A stretch of 64,000 nucleotides of DNA from Cryptomeria japonica (GCF_030272615.1 NC_081406.1:240734422-240798421), one strand, 5' to 3'. Counted from the first letter of the stretch, positions 1 through 12,500 are shown. Made by a program: numbers and translations. Notes: generated from the sequence alone by a model not told the origin.

Positions 1-224
1 ATTGCTTTGACATTTAATGTCAAAGGGGGAGAGATATCTATGGAAAAACACATTATCTTTTCGGGAGAGATTATTCATTGGGGGAGAGATTGTTACTCTT
101 TGTACCTATATTTCTAGTTAATTATCTGTTTGGGATATTGTTGGCTTTTTGTTTTTGGCATTTCTTCTTTGGCACTTAGATGGTTTTTCCATCTTGTGTT
201 GCCATCAATGCCAAAGGGGGAGAT
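1..224 (+). mobile_element. 3' untranslated tail of copia element C1
   Basis: Non-coding tail between the polyprotein (outside the window) and the 3' LTR of a + strand copia element. It carries repeated polypurine tracts: TCAAAGGGGGAGAGA near position 19, a GGGGGAGAGATT block near 79, and the terminal CCAAAGGGGGAGAT at 211-224, which directly abuts the LTR and is the likely plus-strand primer. The same layout precedes the 3' LTRs of the other copia elements here. Confidence 0.7.
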
Positions 225-1283
225 TGTTGGTATTATGAATGTGTTGCATTGGTTTTGTCATTGATGTCAACACTTGTCAACACTTATTAGCACTAAAGAT
301 CTTTGGTTATGTTCACCAACATGTTTAGTGACTTATGCACAGTCACCGGTATCTGGTTCACTAACAGGCTATATTGTTCACCGACACTGAGGATGATCTA
401 TTATCATCTGAAGATTACTTGGTTATGTCGAAGACATTGTTTGGACACTTGGTTTTGGTGATTTGGTTATTGGTCTGATCAAGTTTGCATATTTGTTGTT
501 ACTGGCAAATAGGTCTAGGTTATGGACCGACAAGCGTTATCTATTCCAGAAAAGTATGAAACATTATTGAGATGTTTTATTTATTGATTATTATTGTAAA
601 CACATTGAGCCGACATGATGCATCGCATATTGGCTCATTTGTAATTGATTTAATTGTAATATTCTTAGTGAGCCAACCTACACATTTGGTCTTAGGTTTT
701 GGTATATATGTAAGATCTCATTTGTGAGATTATGTAGAAGGTGTGGAAAAGGATTATAATAAGGTATATGTGAATATAAGCAGATCTATACATGCGGACA
801 TTATTCGAAGATTCAAGGAAGGTATGAAGAAGACAATCAGAGCTTAACCGGTACTGAATCCAGCATATGAAGATGCTATTTTGAGCAGTACATTATCATT
901 GGATTTAACCATCCAATTATAGTTAGTGTGACTCCCATTTTGTGATTGAGTAGTGAGCTCTAGGCAATTGGCCTTTCTGCATGCGCAGACCCCATTTGTA
1001 CACACATACTATTTGCAGTAGTATCATCTAATTATGGGTAAGGTTTCCCACCATAGTTCTTCCCCTTACAGGGTTTCTACGTACAAATATATGTGTTATG
1101 TGTTGTGGATGTTATTTGTCTTTTTGTTTCATGAATTAAACTTTACTGGTACTATTAAACTTTACCGATACTATTATTAACTATTAAATTGTCTACCAGC
1201 ATTAAGTTTGGTTAAGTTATATTTGGGTTGAAATTAATAGACAACTAATCCCCCCCCCTCTCAGTTGCCTCCGGGTCCTAACA
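225..1283 (+). mobile_element. 3' LTR of copia element C1
   Basis: A 1059-bp LTR starting TGTTGG right after a polypurine tract and ending CCTAACA. A possible TATA motif (TATATATG) lies near 703. The block at about 950-1085, with a GAGCAGTGAGCTCTAGG core and a CCCACCATAG...TTCCCC motif, resembles the equivalent part of the C2 LTR. The C-rich run before the end is typical of copia LTRs. Sequence resuming at 1284 matches the inside of the C2 LTR, so C1 inserted into C2. The left end of C1 is outside the window, so its target duplication cannot be checked. Confidence 0.75.
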
Positions 1284-1668
1284 ATCATTGCAATTAATTT
1301 CTTCTAGATTGTAGTCCAAATCATATTGTAAGTCAATGAGACTTCCTTGAGGGTTGAGTCTTTCGGGCATATACCTTTTGAGCAGTGAGCTCTAGGAAGT
1401 GTGCCTGGATGCATGTGCATTCCCCATTTTAACATTTCCACATACTACTGCAGAGTACCATCTTATTGTTGGTTGGTTCCCACCATGGTTTTTCCCTTAA
1501 CCATTTTTTTGACATCAAAATGTTGGTGTTGTGTGTTGTGTTGTTAATTTTCTAATCTGATTCATTGCTGCATTTGATCAGTTTATGTTTTAAAGATTAA
1601 TTTTCTTTGATCCAGTGAAGATTGATTCACCCTACCCTCTAAGTTTTCCTTCCTGATTGTTTCTAATA
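1284..1668 (+). mobile_element. C2 5' LTR, right-hand remnant
   Basis: Aligns with about 7085-7485 of the C2 3' LTR: the ATTTCTTCTAGATTGTAG start, the GAGCAGTGAGCTCTAGGAAGTG block, the CCACCATGGTTTTTCCC block, and the final GATTG(C/T)TTCTAA(C/T)A. The missing 880 or so bases of the LTR should lie beyond C1 outside the window. The two LTRs differ at many sites, so C2 is old. Confidence 0.75.
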
Positions 1669-1670
1669 AT

Positions 1671-1683
1671 TGGTATCAAATCT
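1671..1683 (+). other. C2 primer-binding site (initiator tRNA-Met type)
   Basis: TGGTATCAAATCT starts two bases after the LTR end. Plant copia elements usually have TGGTATCAGAGC here, complementary to the 3' end of initiator tRNA-Met. The first eight bases match that consensus. Confidence 0.75.
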
Positions 1684-1724
1684 AGATACTTGGATAAAAT
1701 CTTAATTTCTTGAAGAGATCCAGG

Positions 1725-4700
1725 ATGGAAGCTCAAGGTATTATTTTTTAGAAGGATAGTCTGAGGTTTGATGGAAGTAACTATACTATATGGAAGAGCC
1801 AGATGGAGGTGCATTTGAAGTGTCTTGGATAAGATTACTAGAAGATTGCTAAGAATTTCTATATTGTTCCTCAGAATGGACCATCTACTCCTGATGAGGT
1901 TAAGGAAGTAGAATATAACATCAAAGCGAAGGAAGCATTGCTTAGTGCCTTAACTAATTTTGAGATGACAAATATTATGAAACTTCAGACCACACATGAG
2001 ATATGGCAGAAGCTTAAGATAATGTATGAAGGTAATAGCCAAGTGAAAGTTTCTAAGTTGCAAAGCTTGAAAGGAAAGTATGAGACATTGAAGATGTGAG
2101 ATGATGAAAAAATACATTCATACAGGGCTAAAGTGAATGAAATCCTCCTTGGTATCAGGAATGCCAGTGGAAAGATTGAGAAAGATGATATTGTTGCTAA
2201 GGTGCTAAAATCTTTGCTTTCTGCTTGTACGCATAAGGTTGCTTCTATTGATGAGATCCAGAGTGTGAATATAGTGACAAGAGATGTGTTGGTTGGAAAA
2301 CTTGCTATATTTGAGATAAGTGAATTTGGAGAATCACATGGAAAGTCTGAGACTACATTTAGAGCATCAACATCGACATCGAGTAAGAAGAAGTATGATC
2401 CTGATCAGTGTAGAATATCCAGATCTGAAAGAGAAAGAAGAGAGATAGAAAAGCAAGAAAAAGAGCTTGATGTGCTTGAAGCATTGATTGCTCTGAGATT
2501 ACCTAAAGGTGTTGGTACGTATGATGGAAAATTGCCCTTGAAATTTTTTTCTTGTAATAAGATAGGACATTTATCTTCTAGATGTCCAGAGAGAATGGCT
2601 AAGTATGACAAACATGATAAGTTTGATAAGTATGATAGGAATGATAGATACGAGAAGCATGAAAAGTATGATAAGCCTTATAAGTCTAACGAGAAGTTTA
2701 GGAACTAGAAGAAATGTTGTTATGTTGTAGATGAAGGTGTTACAAATGATGAATCAGAAGGAGATGAAGTTGTATTTATTGCCATTAAAGAAGATAGACC
2801 TATACGTATTCATTCCACTAGTTGTTCTGTTGAGGAGAAATATTTGGCCACTAAGGTAGAAGAAAAGGGTGTATGGGTGATTAACAATGGTTGTTCACAT
2901 ATGACCAGTAACAAAAGAAAATTTTTAAGCATGGAAAGGTATGATGGTTGACTAGTTAGATTTGGAGATTACAAAGCCTGTGTAATCCATGGGAGAGGTT
3001 CTATTTCATTTTATGGTAAGAATAATACTGATGATGTCCTATATGTTGAAGGTTTGAAGCATAATTTTTTGAGTGTTGGATAGATGGTTGATAAGGGTTA
3101 TGGTCTACAATTCAAGGATGCTAAATGCAAGATCTTGAATGTCTCTAGTATAGATATTGCATTTGGGATTAAGACTAAAGGTAACATTTTTCATTTGAAT
3201 GCTGGTGAGAAAAGTTGTTTGATTGATAAGATAGATGAGAGTTGGTTGTGGCATAGAAGGATGTGTCATGTAAACTTTGATTCATTGATTAAGATCAATT
3301 TTACACAAGTTGTTAGATATCTGCCTAAAATTCCTAAACTTGTTAATCTGGTATGTAAGGAGTGTCGGTTGGGTAAGAAAAAAAGGATTTCTTTCAAGAG
3401 AAAACCTTATACATCTGATGGATTGTTGGATCTTGTGCATACTGACCTATGTGGACCTACAAATGTTAGAAGTGTGTAGGGTGATAGATACTTTATGCTA
3501 CTAATTGATGATTATTCCAAAATGATGTGGGTTATCTTTTTGAAGGAAAAATCAGAAGCATTTGAGAAATTTAAGATATCCAAAGCTAAAGTTGAAACTA
3601 AGTTTGGATTGAAGCCGAAGTGTCCGAAATCTGATAGAGGTGGATAATTATGTTCTATTGAATTCAATTCATTATATGAAATTCATGGAATCAGAAGACA
3701 ACTATTTGCTCCTAGGACTCCACAATAGAATGGGATTGTTGAAAGGAAGAATCGTATTCTTTTGGATGCTGCAAGAACAATGTTGATTGAAGGAAATGTT
3801 CTGAAGGTCTACTGGAGGGAAGCTATTAGCACTACATTTTATACATTCAACATAGTTCATATCAAAGGTGATACCGGTAAGACCCCTTATGAGCTTAGGT
3901 TTGGTCATATTTCTACTATGAAGTATTTCAAAGTTTTTGGTAGCAAATGCTATATTAAGAGAGATGAGGATCTTGGAAAGTTTGATGTTACAAGTGAATT
4001 TATATTTTTGGAATATTCCACAAAGAGTAAAGCCTATAACAAGAGACTGCGAAATATAGTTGAGAGTGAAAATGTGAAGGTGGATGAGAACCTTGGGAAG
4101 GAGATTAGAACTTATGGTGATGGTCAACATGTTGTTCTAACTCGTATTTAGCCTAAAGAGCCTAAGAAGAATGATCTAGTAGAAAATGTTGATCCTACTA
4201 GTGATGATGTGTAGGAACCTGAGGATCAAAACAATCAGAAGAGTCTAAGATATGTTAGATTGAATCATTATAAAAATTAGATTATTGGTTGCAAGAATAA
4301 AGGTGTGATGACTAGAAGAAGGTTAGTTTTAGAAGAAGTATGTCTGATTTCTAAAGTTGAACCCAAAGATGTTGATGAAGCTTGTAAAGATGAAAATTGG
4401 ATAAGAGCCATGGAAGAAGGGCTGGACCAAATTGAAAAGAACAACACTTGGGAACTTGTGCCTAGACCTAAGGATACAAATGTTATTGGTACTAAGTGGG
4501 TTTTCTGGAACAAACTGAATGAAGCTGGTGAAGTAGTTAGAAATAAAGCTAGACTGGTCTACAAAGGGTATTCAAAACATGAAGGGATTGATTATGAAGA
4601 AAATTTTGCCCTGGTTGGTAGAATTGAAGCTGTTAGACTATTACTTGCTTATCCTGCTTATAAAGATTTTTAGATATATCAAATGGATGTCAAATCTGCA

Positions 4701-5960
4701 TTTTTGAATGGTGATCTAGAGGAAGAGGTTAATAGTGAACAACCTAATGGATCTTCACTATTGGAGGATGGAGACATGGTATGTAAGTTGAACAATGCAC
4801 TTTATGAACTTAAACAAGCTCCTAGAGCCTAGTATGCTAGATTAGACAAATATTTATTGAAATTGGGATTTACCAAAGGCATTGTTGACAGTAATCTGTA
4901 CTTTAAAGTTGAAATTGATAACATTTTGATTGTTGAAGTTTTTTTTTATGACATTATCTTTGGTGGTGATGATGATATTAGTATGAAGTTTGTTAGTGAT
5001 ATGGAGAAATAATTTGAGATGTTTATGATTGGTGAGATGAAGTTTTTATTAGGTTTGTAGATTGCACAAATAGGAAAAACTATCTTTATATCTCAAACTA
5101 AGTATGTGAAGGAGCTATTAAAGAAGTTTGGACTAGATGATTCCAAATGAGTTGGAACTCCTATGGTGGCTGGTTGTAAACTATCCATAAATGATGAATC
5201 TCCTAAAGCTAATCAAAGTTTGTATAGATCTATGGTTGGTGGACTACCATATCTTACTTAGACTAGGCCTGACATTATGAATATTGTGTGTATGGCTGCT
5301 AGATATCAATCTTATCCAAAGGAGAGTCAAGTCATTATTGTTAAGAGGATATTCAGATATCTAAAGGAAAATGTGGATTATGGTTTATAGTATCCAAAGA
5401 ATGATAATTTCATGTTATGTGCTTACACTGATGTAGATTGGGCCAGTGATGTTGATGACCAAAAGAGTACTACTGGTAGAACATTCTTTTTATGTAAGAA
5501 GTTCATTTCATGGGCTAGCAATAAACAAGACTCTCTATCTTTATCTACTATTGAAGATGAGTACATTGTTGTTTCTAGTAATTGCACACAAATAGTCTGG
5601 ATGAAACAAATGTTAAAAGATATCAGAGTTATTTATGATGAGCCTACTGTTATATATTGTGATAATTCTAGTGCTATAAACATGTCAAAGAATCCAGTGC
5701 AACATTAAAAGAATAAGCATGTGTTAATAAAATATAACTACTTGAGAGACCAAGTCAATGAAGGGAAGGTGAAGCTAGAGTATGTATCTACAATGGAACA
5801 AATTACTGATATTTTCACTAATCCTTTACCTACAGATACATTTGTCTATTTGAGAGACAAGTTAGGGGTATCACCCCTCTTGATGAGAATTATGTGCATT
5901 GAGTTTCATCAATCCGGTGGAATCGAGAGCCTTATTCTTTTATCCAAATTGATGAGTTGA
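1725..5960 (+). pseudogene. C2 gag-pol polyprotein, broken by about 20 stops
   Basis: Copia polyprotein that would make the capsid and all enzymes for reverse transcription and integration. Domains in order: UBN2-type gag (about 1760-2400), a zinc knuckle near 2548-2592 (CNKIGHLSSRC, first Cys replaced by Phe), protease near 2875-2905 where the usual DSG reads N-N-G, the integrase HHCC region (3250-3380) and core (HTDLCGP near 3437), reverse transcriptase (4380-5300; TKWVF and QMDVKSAFLNG seen) and RNase H (5415-5830; TDVDWA, CDNSSAI). All segments lie in the same frame from the ATG at 1725, with no net frameshift. About 20 TAG/TAA/TGA codons interrupt it, many at positions that are Gln or Trp in the family. 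The catalytic Asp change and the stops make it non-functional. Confidence 0.85.
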
Positions 5961-6204
5961 TGGTGTTCCTCTACTAGAGTAGTCTTTTGATTTGGTTTTG
6001 TATCCCAGGGGGGGAAAGATTCATGATTCTGTTTGATTTTATGTTTTGGAGATCTTTGCCCTTGTTGTCAAAGGGGGAGAGAGATCATGTGAAAAACTTC
6101 TTTATCTATTTTTATCTTGGGGGGACTTTGTTGGTGATATCTTATTTCTTTGCATTGACGGGTTTTCACTTTCATATGTTGTCAACAATACCAAAGGGAG
6201 AGAT
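5961..6204 (+). other. C2 3' untranslated region with reiterated polypurine tracts
   Basis: Contains CAGGGGGGGAAAG near 6007, GTCAAAGGGGGAGAGAG near 6067, a GGGGGG run near 6119, and the terminal CCAAAGGGAGAGAT that ends at the 3' LTR. The last is the likely primer for plus-strand synthesis. The others look like copies of the same cassette. Confidence 0.65.
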
Positions 6205-7485
6205 TGTTGTATTGTTGAGGGGATTGTTGGATTTGGTTGTTGTCATTATTGCTGCTAGGATATGTTGCTTTCATTGATGTCAACATATTCATGTGATTTA
6301 TTGTAGTGAGTTTGGAAAGAGTTTATAACCCCATTTTGAAGTTTGGTTTTGTTGATCACTATTTTGTGAAATCCGGTATTTCCTCCAGTATATTCCGGTG
6401 TGATCATATATTGTGCTGAGACTTTGGGATATTGTCTGGGATGATCTTATGTATATTCATTTCTGATGGTTCACTATTTGGTTCTCCACAATTATCTTTC
6501 TTCATGATAGTTGCCAATTGGCTATGTTCTTGAGCTTACTAGATGTTGATCGATGAAGATTTGAAAAGTGGTGTTGGTGCAACTATTTTGGATGGTTCTA
6601 ACATGTTTGCTGGTATTTTATAATCATTTCCTATTTTTTTTGGTGATCTACATTAATCATTGTGCAAGTTTTGGTGATTTTTATGAAGCAGTGATGATTT
6701 TCATGTTATGCGGTATTTTTGGTGGTGTAGCGTGTTGCAGTTGATCTTGGCATGATTTTCGGTGGATGTGATCATTTGGGAATTTGAATTAGATCCATGA
6801 TATGTAATGTAAATAATTATATTGGTCCATTGATCAATCTTTGTATCATGTAATGTAATTTTTGTAATTATAAGTTGAGGGTTGAGGGTTTAGATGACCT
6901 TGTTATCAATGTTGGTGATTAGTATTTATAGGTGAGATTATTATGTAATTTAGGTGTTAGTATTGTGTCTGTATTATTGGAGATAGGTGATTGTGAAAAC
7001 AAGAGAATTATCATTTAGTGTAGTGTTAAGGTGAGATTGGTGTTGTAGAGTAGACAATTATGCTTAACCGAAACTGTCATCAAGCATTTGTATATGCTAT
7101 AATTGTAGTTCATTTCTTCTAGATTGTAGTTTGAATCATATTGTAAGTTAGTGAGACTTCCCTTAGGGTTGTAGCCTTCTAGGTATATATCTTTTGAGCA
7201 GTGAGCTCTAGGAAGTGTTCCTGAATGCATATGTATTCCCCATTGTAACATTTTCACATACTACTATAGAGTATCATCTTACTATGGGTTGGTTCCGACT
7301 GTGGTTTTTCCCTCAAACATTTTTTCCATGTCAAAATCTTGGTGTTGTTTTTTCCATGTCAAAATTTTCTTATCTGATTCATTGCTACAGTTTGTCAGTT
7401 TATGTTTTGAAGATTAATTTGCTTTGATTCGGTAAAGACTGATTCAGGCCCCCCCCCTCTCAGTCCTTCCCGATTGCTTCTAACA
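6205..7485 (+). mobile_element. C2 3' LTR
   Basis: About 1281 bp, TGTTGT...TTCTAACA. The start is slightly uncertain because TGTTG occurs again at 6225. It shares the 7194-7330 block with the 5' LTR remnant and, more weakly, with the C1 LTR. A CCCCCCCC-TCTCAG run precedes the end. ORFs inside it are chance frames. Confidence 0.75.
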
Positions 7486-7578
7486 CTATCAACTATATAA
7501 ATTTGTACTACTAAGGAGAAACTAAAAAAAACATTTGAATAAAAATGTGCAATATAGACTGTAATGTGGTGACCAAAA

Positions 7579-8758
7579 TGTAATGGTGGGGTGAAAAATG
7601 TGTGAATGAGAGACCAAGAGGAATACTACCCTTTCCCTCCAAGGAGAGATGAGAATTTCACTATGGATTTCCCTTCAAACACTTTTCACGCATTACATTG
7701 GAAGAGGGAGGAAAATTCACTAGATTCAAGCTTCAAAGAAGAAGATTGAATTCAAAGTGATGTGAGGATGATAAGCTAACCCCCTCTTCTTTTGTGGAAA
7801 GGAAAGGAATTGACTAAATTACATTTTAAGACTAAGTGCAAAGTGACAAAGAACTGATTATAACTCGAGATCGGAGCATGGGATGAAGCTATTCACTTGG
7901 ATTTGGCAATAATAAATTGAGATGAAGCCACCTTGCGAATTTGAGAAAAAGTTGCTAGAACAATGGTGGGAATGTACATGGTCCTCCGAAAAATCCATGA
8001 AACCAAAAGGGTTTTTCTGCCTCTACAAATGGAGTCCAAATCCAAAGGTACAGTTGGGTACCTGCAACCTACATAGAGAAAAGAGAGGAAAATGGGTTGG
8101 GATTGGGGGTTTGCCTTCAGGTCAAACCATAGTTTTGGAATTAACCAAGTAATGAAAGAAAGTACTTGCAAGTAAATGTAAATGAAAGACTTAAATGTAA
8201 ATCACCTCAAGAGAGGTTATGATAGAAATGTTGATAGAGATGCTAGTATGAAGTTGAATGTTGGAAGTGATCTCCTCTTCAATGATTGGATCCTTGACTT
8301 GAATGCAATACCTAGCCTTGAAGGGAGACTTGAGATTCTCAATGCTTGAAATGGATGCTTGAATGTGCTTGAATGCTTGAACTTGTATCTTATCAAGATT
8401 TTCTATTTTGCAAATGGGAAGGTGAATGCAATATTTATACTTGTCAATTAGGGTTACAGAAACTGATTTTCATCATGGGCCAACATCGGGAGATATTTCC
8501 CATTCACAATTTAGCCACCAATGTAGTGTTTGAAAGAGTCCTGCTCCAAAATGGGGTAGGGACAGAGGCGCCATGCCCTTGCTCTGCCCTTTTTTGTAGG
8601 ATAGAATGCGGGTTAGGTAGTGCGAAGGGAAAAAAGAGGTGTAGTTTTGAGCATTGAGTAGTCTTCGGTCTTCAATCAGGCTAGGAGATTCGATTTTGCA
8701 TGCGTGAGGACCCTAATGTGGTCGAAAATTGCTAGGGTCACAATTTTGTGACACTACA
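7579..8758 (-). mobile_element. element A 3' LTR
   Basis: 1180 bp, the same length as its partner at 14243-15422 and about 95% identical over the stretch I compared by eye. It contains a GC-rich GGCGCCATGCCC block near 8568-8580 that is expanded in element B. The ORFs within are not conserved as proteins. Confidence 0.8.
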
Positions 8759-9519
8759 TTTAACACCCACTTTAGTGGGAGTATGAGCGTATGCCAATAC
8801 TATCGGTAAAGTACAAGGAAACAAGATTGAAATACTTCTACCACATCAAGGAGGCAAGATGCACCAAGCCCCCAGTGGACTTAGTATCTTACGAATTTGA
8901 TTTACAAAGTAAAAGAGAAGAGTGAGAAGAGGAAAACCATGACTGCAAGTAGCAAGGTTCCCCTCACTATGAGTCATGAAAGAAAAGGATACCAAAGATT
9001 ACGAAACAAGGCCAAGTTCACTAAGTAACTTTAGGTATCAAGAAGAAAAATATGAGCAGAGTGTATACCCCCATGTTAAAGCAATCATACATGCCTTATT
9101 GGGAGAGATTTCTTTAAGGTAGGATACACCCAAGAGAGAGAGAGAGAAGGAGAGGAGGGAGCATGTTATCGCAAGGATTTATCCCCCAATTGAGGAAAAA
9201 ACCCAAGGATAATGAACACAAAACATGAGGTAGTTTCACTTTCCTCAAGGTTAGTATGTTGTATGATAACTGATGTATATCATATATGTATGTGCATAAT
9301 ATAATTGTCATTCCCCAAAGAAAAGAAACTTCCTTGGAAGAAAGGGAAGAATGGAATCTTTCTAAGTCAACATGAAAGAGACCAAGAAAAGATCTCAATG
9401 CTTTGCATTGTCCTCAAATAGACATTAAGGGATTAATAGAAGAACATGGATACACATAGAAGAATGGTTACAAAAGAGAAAGAAAAGAGAGGGATAGAAG
9501 ATCTACAATGCTAATGTTG
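8759..9519 (-). other. element A 3' untranslated region
   Basis: Between the end of gag-pro and the 3' LTR. It includes a GA-rich microsatellite near 9135-9160 and the purine-rich stretch next to the LTR. The matching part of element B (16768-17320) is shorter but clearly homologous, including the GAGAGAGAGA run. I see no coding signal. Confidence 0.6.
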
Positions 9520-12500
9520 CTAATCTAGCACGACATCAACCTCTCGATCTTGTTGATCACTATTTTGGAAAAATGGGAAACATGCTATAGGAGAGACATC
9601 GAGCATAATATATGGAGCTATCACAAGATCCAAACAAGGAATATGCTCATGTGGTAAATCACTTTGTTTGGCTCTAGGAGCTAGGATTAGGGCTTTTGAG
9701 AATTCAGTTGATAAATGCTTGTCAACATCAACATATTCGTAATCACTATAAGAAGAATTAGGAGTTATATTACCATCATGAATAACATTTTCACCTATTT
9801 CCTAATCAAGATTCATAGAAAGAGAGCTCACACATTAATATAAGTAAAACCATCAAATGTACTTATGTTTAGGAGATTTAGGTTCCACATCTTGTTTAGG
9901 AGAAAAGGAAATCATGTCAACTATTGGATTTCTAAGAGATTGAATAGTTTGAGGGATAGCTTCATGAGCTCGAGCACGACATCTTCGTCGACATTCTCTC
10001 ACACAATGATTTCATCAAGTCTTAGTGGAAGGCTAAGAAGGAGGAGGAACATTCCTTGAAGGAGGAATATTCTCCTCTTTGATAGTTGGTGGTTTAGGTT
10101 GAGGTCTTTTAGGTTGAATAAGAGGAGAAGCAGACCTCTTCTCTCTATAAGAGAAAGGAGGCAGAATTGTGCCATCTAAAGGACAAATATTAGGTGTAGG
10201 AAGAAGACCAGGTCCATCATGAGGAGGAGGTACAGGTCTAACCTTAGGAGTAGCATTGTTTTGTTTCTTAGGAGAAGGCATAGTCTCACTTATGGGAATA
10301 GGCTGAGAATCTTCCTTAGGAAGAAGATTACTTCTATCCATTAGGGGAAGAAATTCATCTTCAAGAATGATAGTAATGTCAATTGTCGGTGATCTAGGTT
10401 GACTCAAGGATAAGATCATATCTTTCTTCCATTTTTAATAAGATTGAAAAAGATAATCGCTCCTTGGTGGAAGAGGTTGAAATTGCTTAGGCCAAAAGAA
10501 ATCCATAGGAATGTTAGGGCTTCTTTCAGATGGTTTAAATAAGCTATGGTTCACAATTATGATTTTTCCATTGTGAGGAAATTTCAAACACTTCTGGATT
10601 GGAGAAGCAATAGCCTTCATGGAAGATAGCTAAGGATAGCCCAACTTCACATGAAATTTCTCGGAAGAAGGAATGATAAAAAAGTCAACATCCATAGATC
10701 TAGTATGAACTTCAATAGGAAGGGTGATAGAACCAATGGTAGGACAAGAGAATCCATCAAACAACTTCACAACCATATTAGAGTCATCATAGATTGGTTT
10801 GTACAATTATAAAATGAAAAGATAATCTTCAATTATGACATTAACCATGAAGAGGGATCAATAAGGGCACCACACAAAGGTATAACCTTAACCTTCACAA
10901 CTATGTATAAAGGGAAATCGAGTGCTTTAATGGTCTCACTAGGGTCAAATGTAATACAAGGATCCTTAGGTGTATTTTGTTTCTCTACCATATTCACCAA
11001 GTTCAAGGCCATAGAAGGGAATTCCTCAAAAGAGAAAAAAGTATTTATAGGGTCAATCATGTTTGAGGTATGAGAAGGCAAAGGATAAGTGAAATATTAA
11101 GATTTTTATGAAGATGAGATACTGATTTGTTTCCCTTATCATTTACACTAGCCACAAATATAATATTATTATCAATCAGACCTTGAATCTTACTTTTCTA
11201 TGTAAAAAATTTCTTAGTATCATGACCAGTCTAATGCTGAAATTGATGAAAGGAATTGTTACCAAAATAAGGAGATGGTACCTTAGAAGGATCAACTGGT
11301 TTTATAGGAGGAAGTTTTAATACATTTCTTTGCAACAACTGAGACATAATACTATGTAAAGATTCATTCAAAGGAGTAAATTGTCTTTCTCTTTTGAAAA
11401 ATTTAGAAATAGGAGGTACAACTATTGTAACATTCACACTGTTGTTGTTTATTGTATCATTGAATTTGATGAATCTTTTTGTTGGTTTGAACTTTGCAAA
11501 TGGTTGTTGAACACTCTCCCCCTAATCACTCAAAGCCATAGGAGTGGATTTTTCCATTTGAATCACAACCAGTTGATAATTATGGAGTGTTGCGCACAAC
11601 TACAGAAAGGAAGTAAAAACAGACAAAAGAAGCTTTTCCCTCCTATCTTTTTATAAATTAGAAATGAAAATTCTTTGAATATCATTATCAGGTATAGGGA
11701 AAGAAATTTGAGTACACAAATTCTTATATCTACCAATGAAATCAGACACTTTTTCTTTAACACCTTGTTTACAATGCATTAAGTCACTCAAAGTGATTTT
11801 AGGACCAATATTGTTTGAAATTGTTGGATGAAATCATTTTCTAGTTATTGAAAAGAAGTGATATGATAAGAAGGCAAAGATAAATACCATTGTAAGTCCT
11901 TATCTTTTAGTGTTTTTGTAAACAATTTTGCAAGCAACCTTTGATCATAAGCAAAATCAATACACAAGGTTTGAAATATTTTGACATGCATAAGACGATC
12001 ACTTTTTCCATTATAGAGTTCTAATTGAGGGACCTCCACATGCTTAGGTGACACAGATTTAACAATATCAAGAGTAAGTGGGCTCACAACATGAAAGGTG
12101 GGCACACTAAACTTTGATTGACTCATGGAAGCAATTTGTTGTTGTAAGGAAGACACAGTCTGAGCAAGATTGTTAATGGTTGCTTCGGTACAGGAATTGC
12201 TGTTAGACATAGTTGATTGAGAAGGTGGTGTGATATTGTTGAAAGAAGGAATTGATTGAGACTAAGGTGGTGGGACATTATGATAGGTAGGCATAGGTGA
12301 AGATTGGGAAGGCAAAGGGACACTTAAAGGAGGAATAAAATTGTTGAAATAATTTCCCCCTTGTGTTACATTGATTGGTTGAGGGATAATAGGAATATTT
12401 ATTAAAGACATAGGTAAAAATGGAGGATTAAATGAAGAACGGGGATTGCCCCCATAGCTAATTGTTGTAGGAATGACATTTTGAGTTAAAGTAGCCATGA

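Larger units (their letters stand above)
1284..7485 (+). mobile_element. copia retrotransposon C2, 5' LTR interrupted by C1
   Basis: Ty1/copia-order element: remaining 5' LTR, tRNA-Met primer site, gag, protease, integrase, reverse transcriptase, RNase H, polypurine tracts and 3' LTR. The 5' part of the 5' LTR lies to the left of C1, outside the window. The coding region has about 20 in-frame stops, so the copy is dead. The 3' LTR ends TTCTAACA at 7485. Confidence 0.85.

Noticed and set aside
5987-6277. ORF next to the C2 3' LTR as an extra gene
   Set aside because: It spans the polypurine tracts and the LTR start, so it is non-coding by position.
8373-8657. ORFs inside the A/B LTRs (also 15037-15321, 22213-22548)
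   Set aside because: They sit in non-coding LTR sequence, differ in frame integrity between copies and lack known domains.
10033-10419. Proline-rich ORF as a separate host gene
   Set aside because: It is the C-terminal part of the element A gag-protease frame and has a counterpart in element B (17766-18119).
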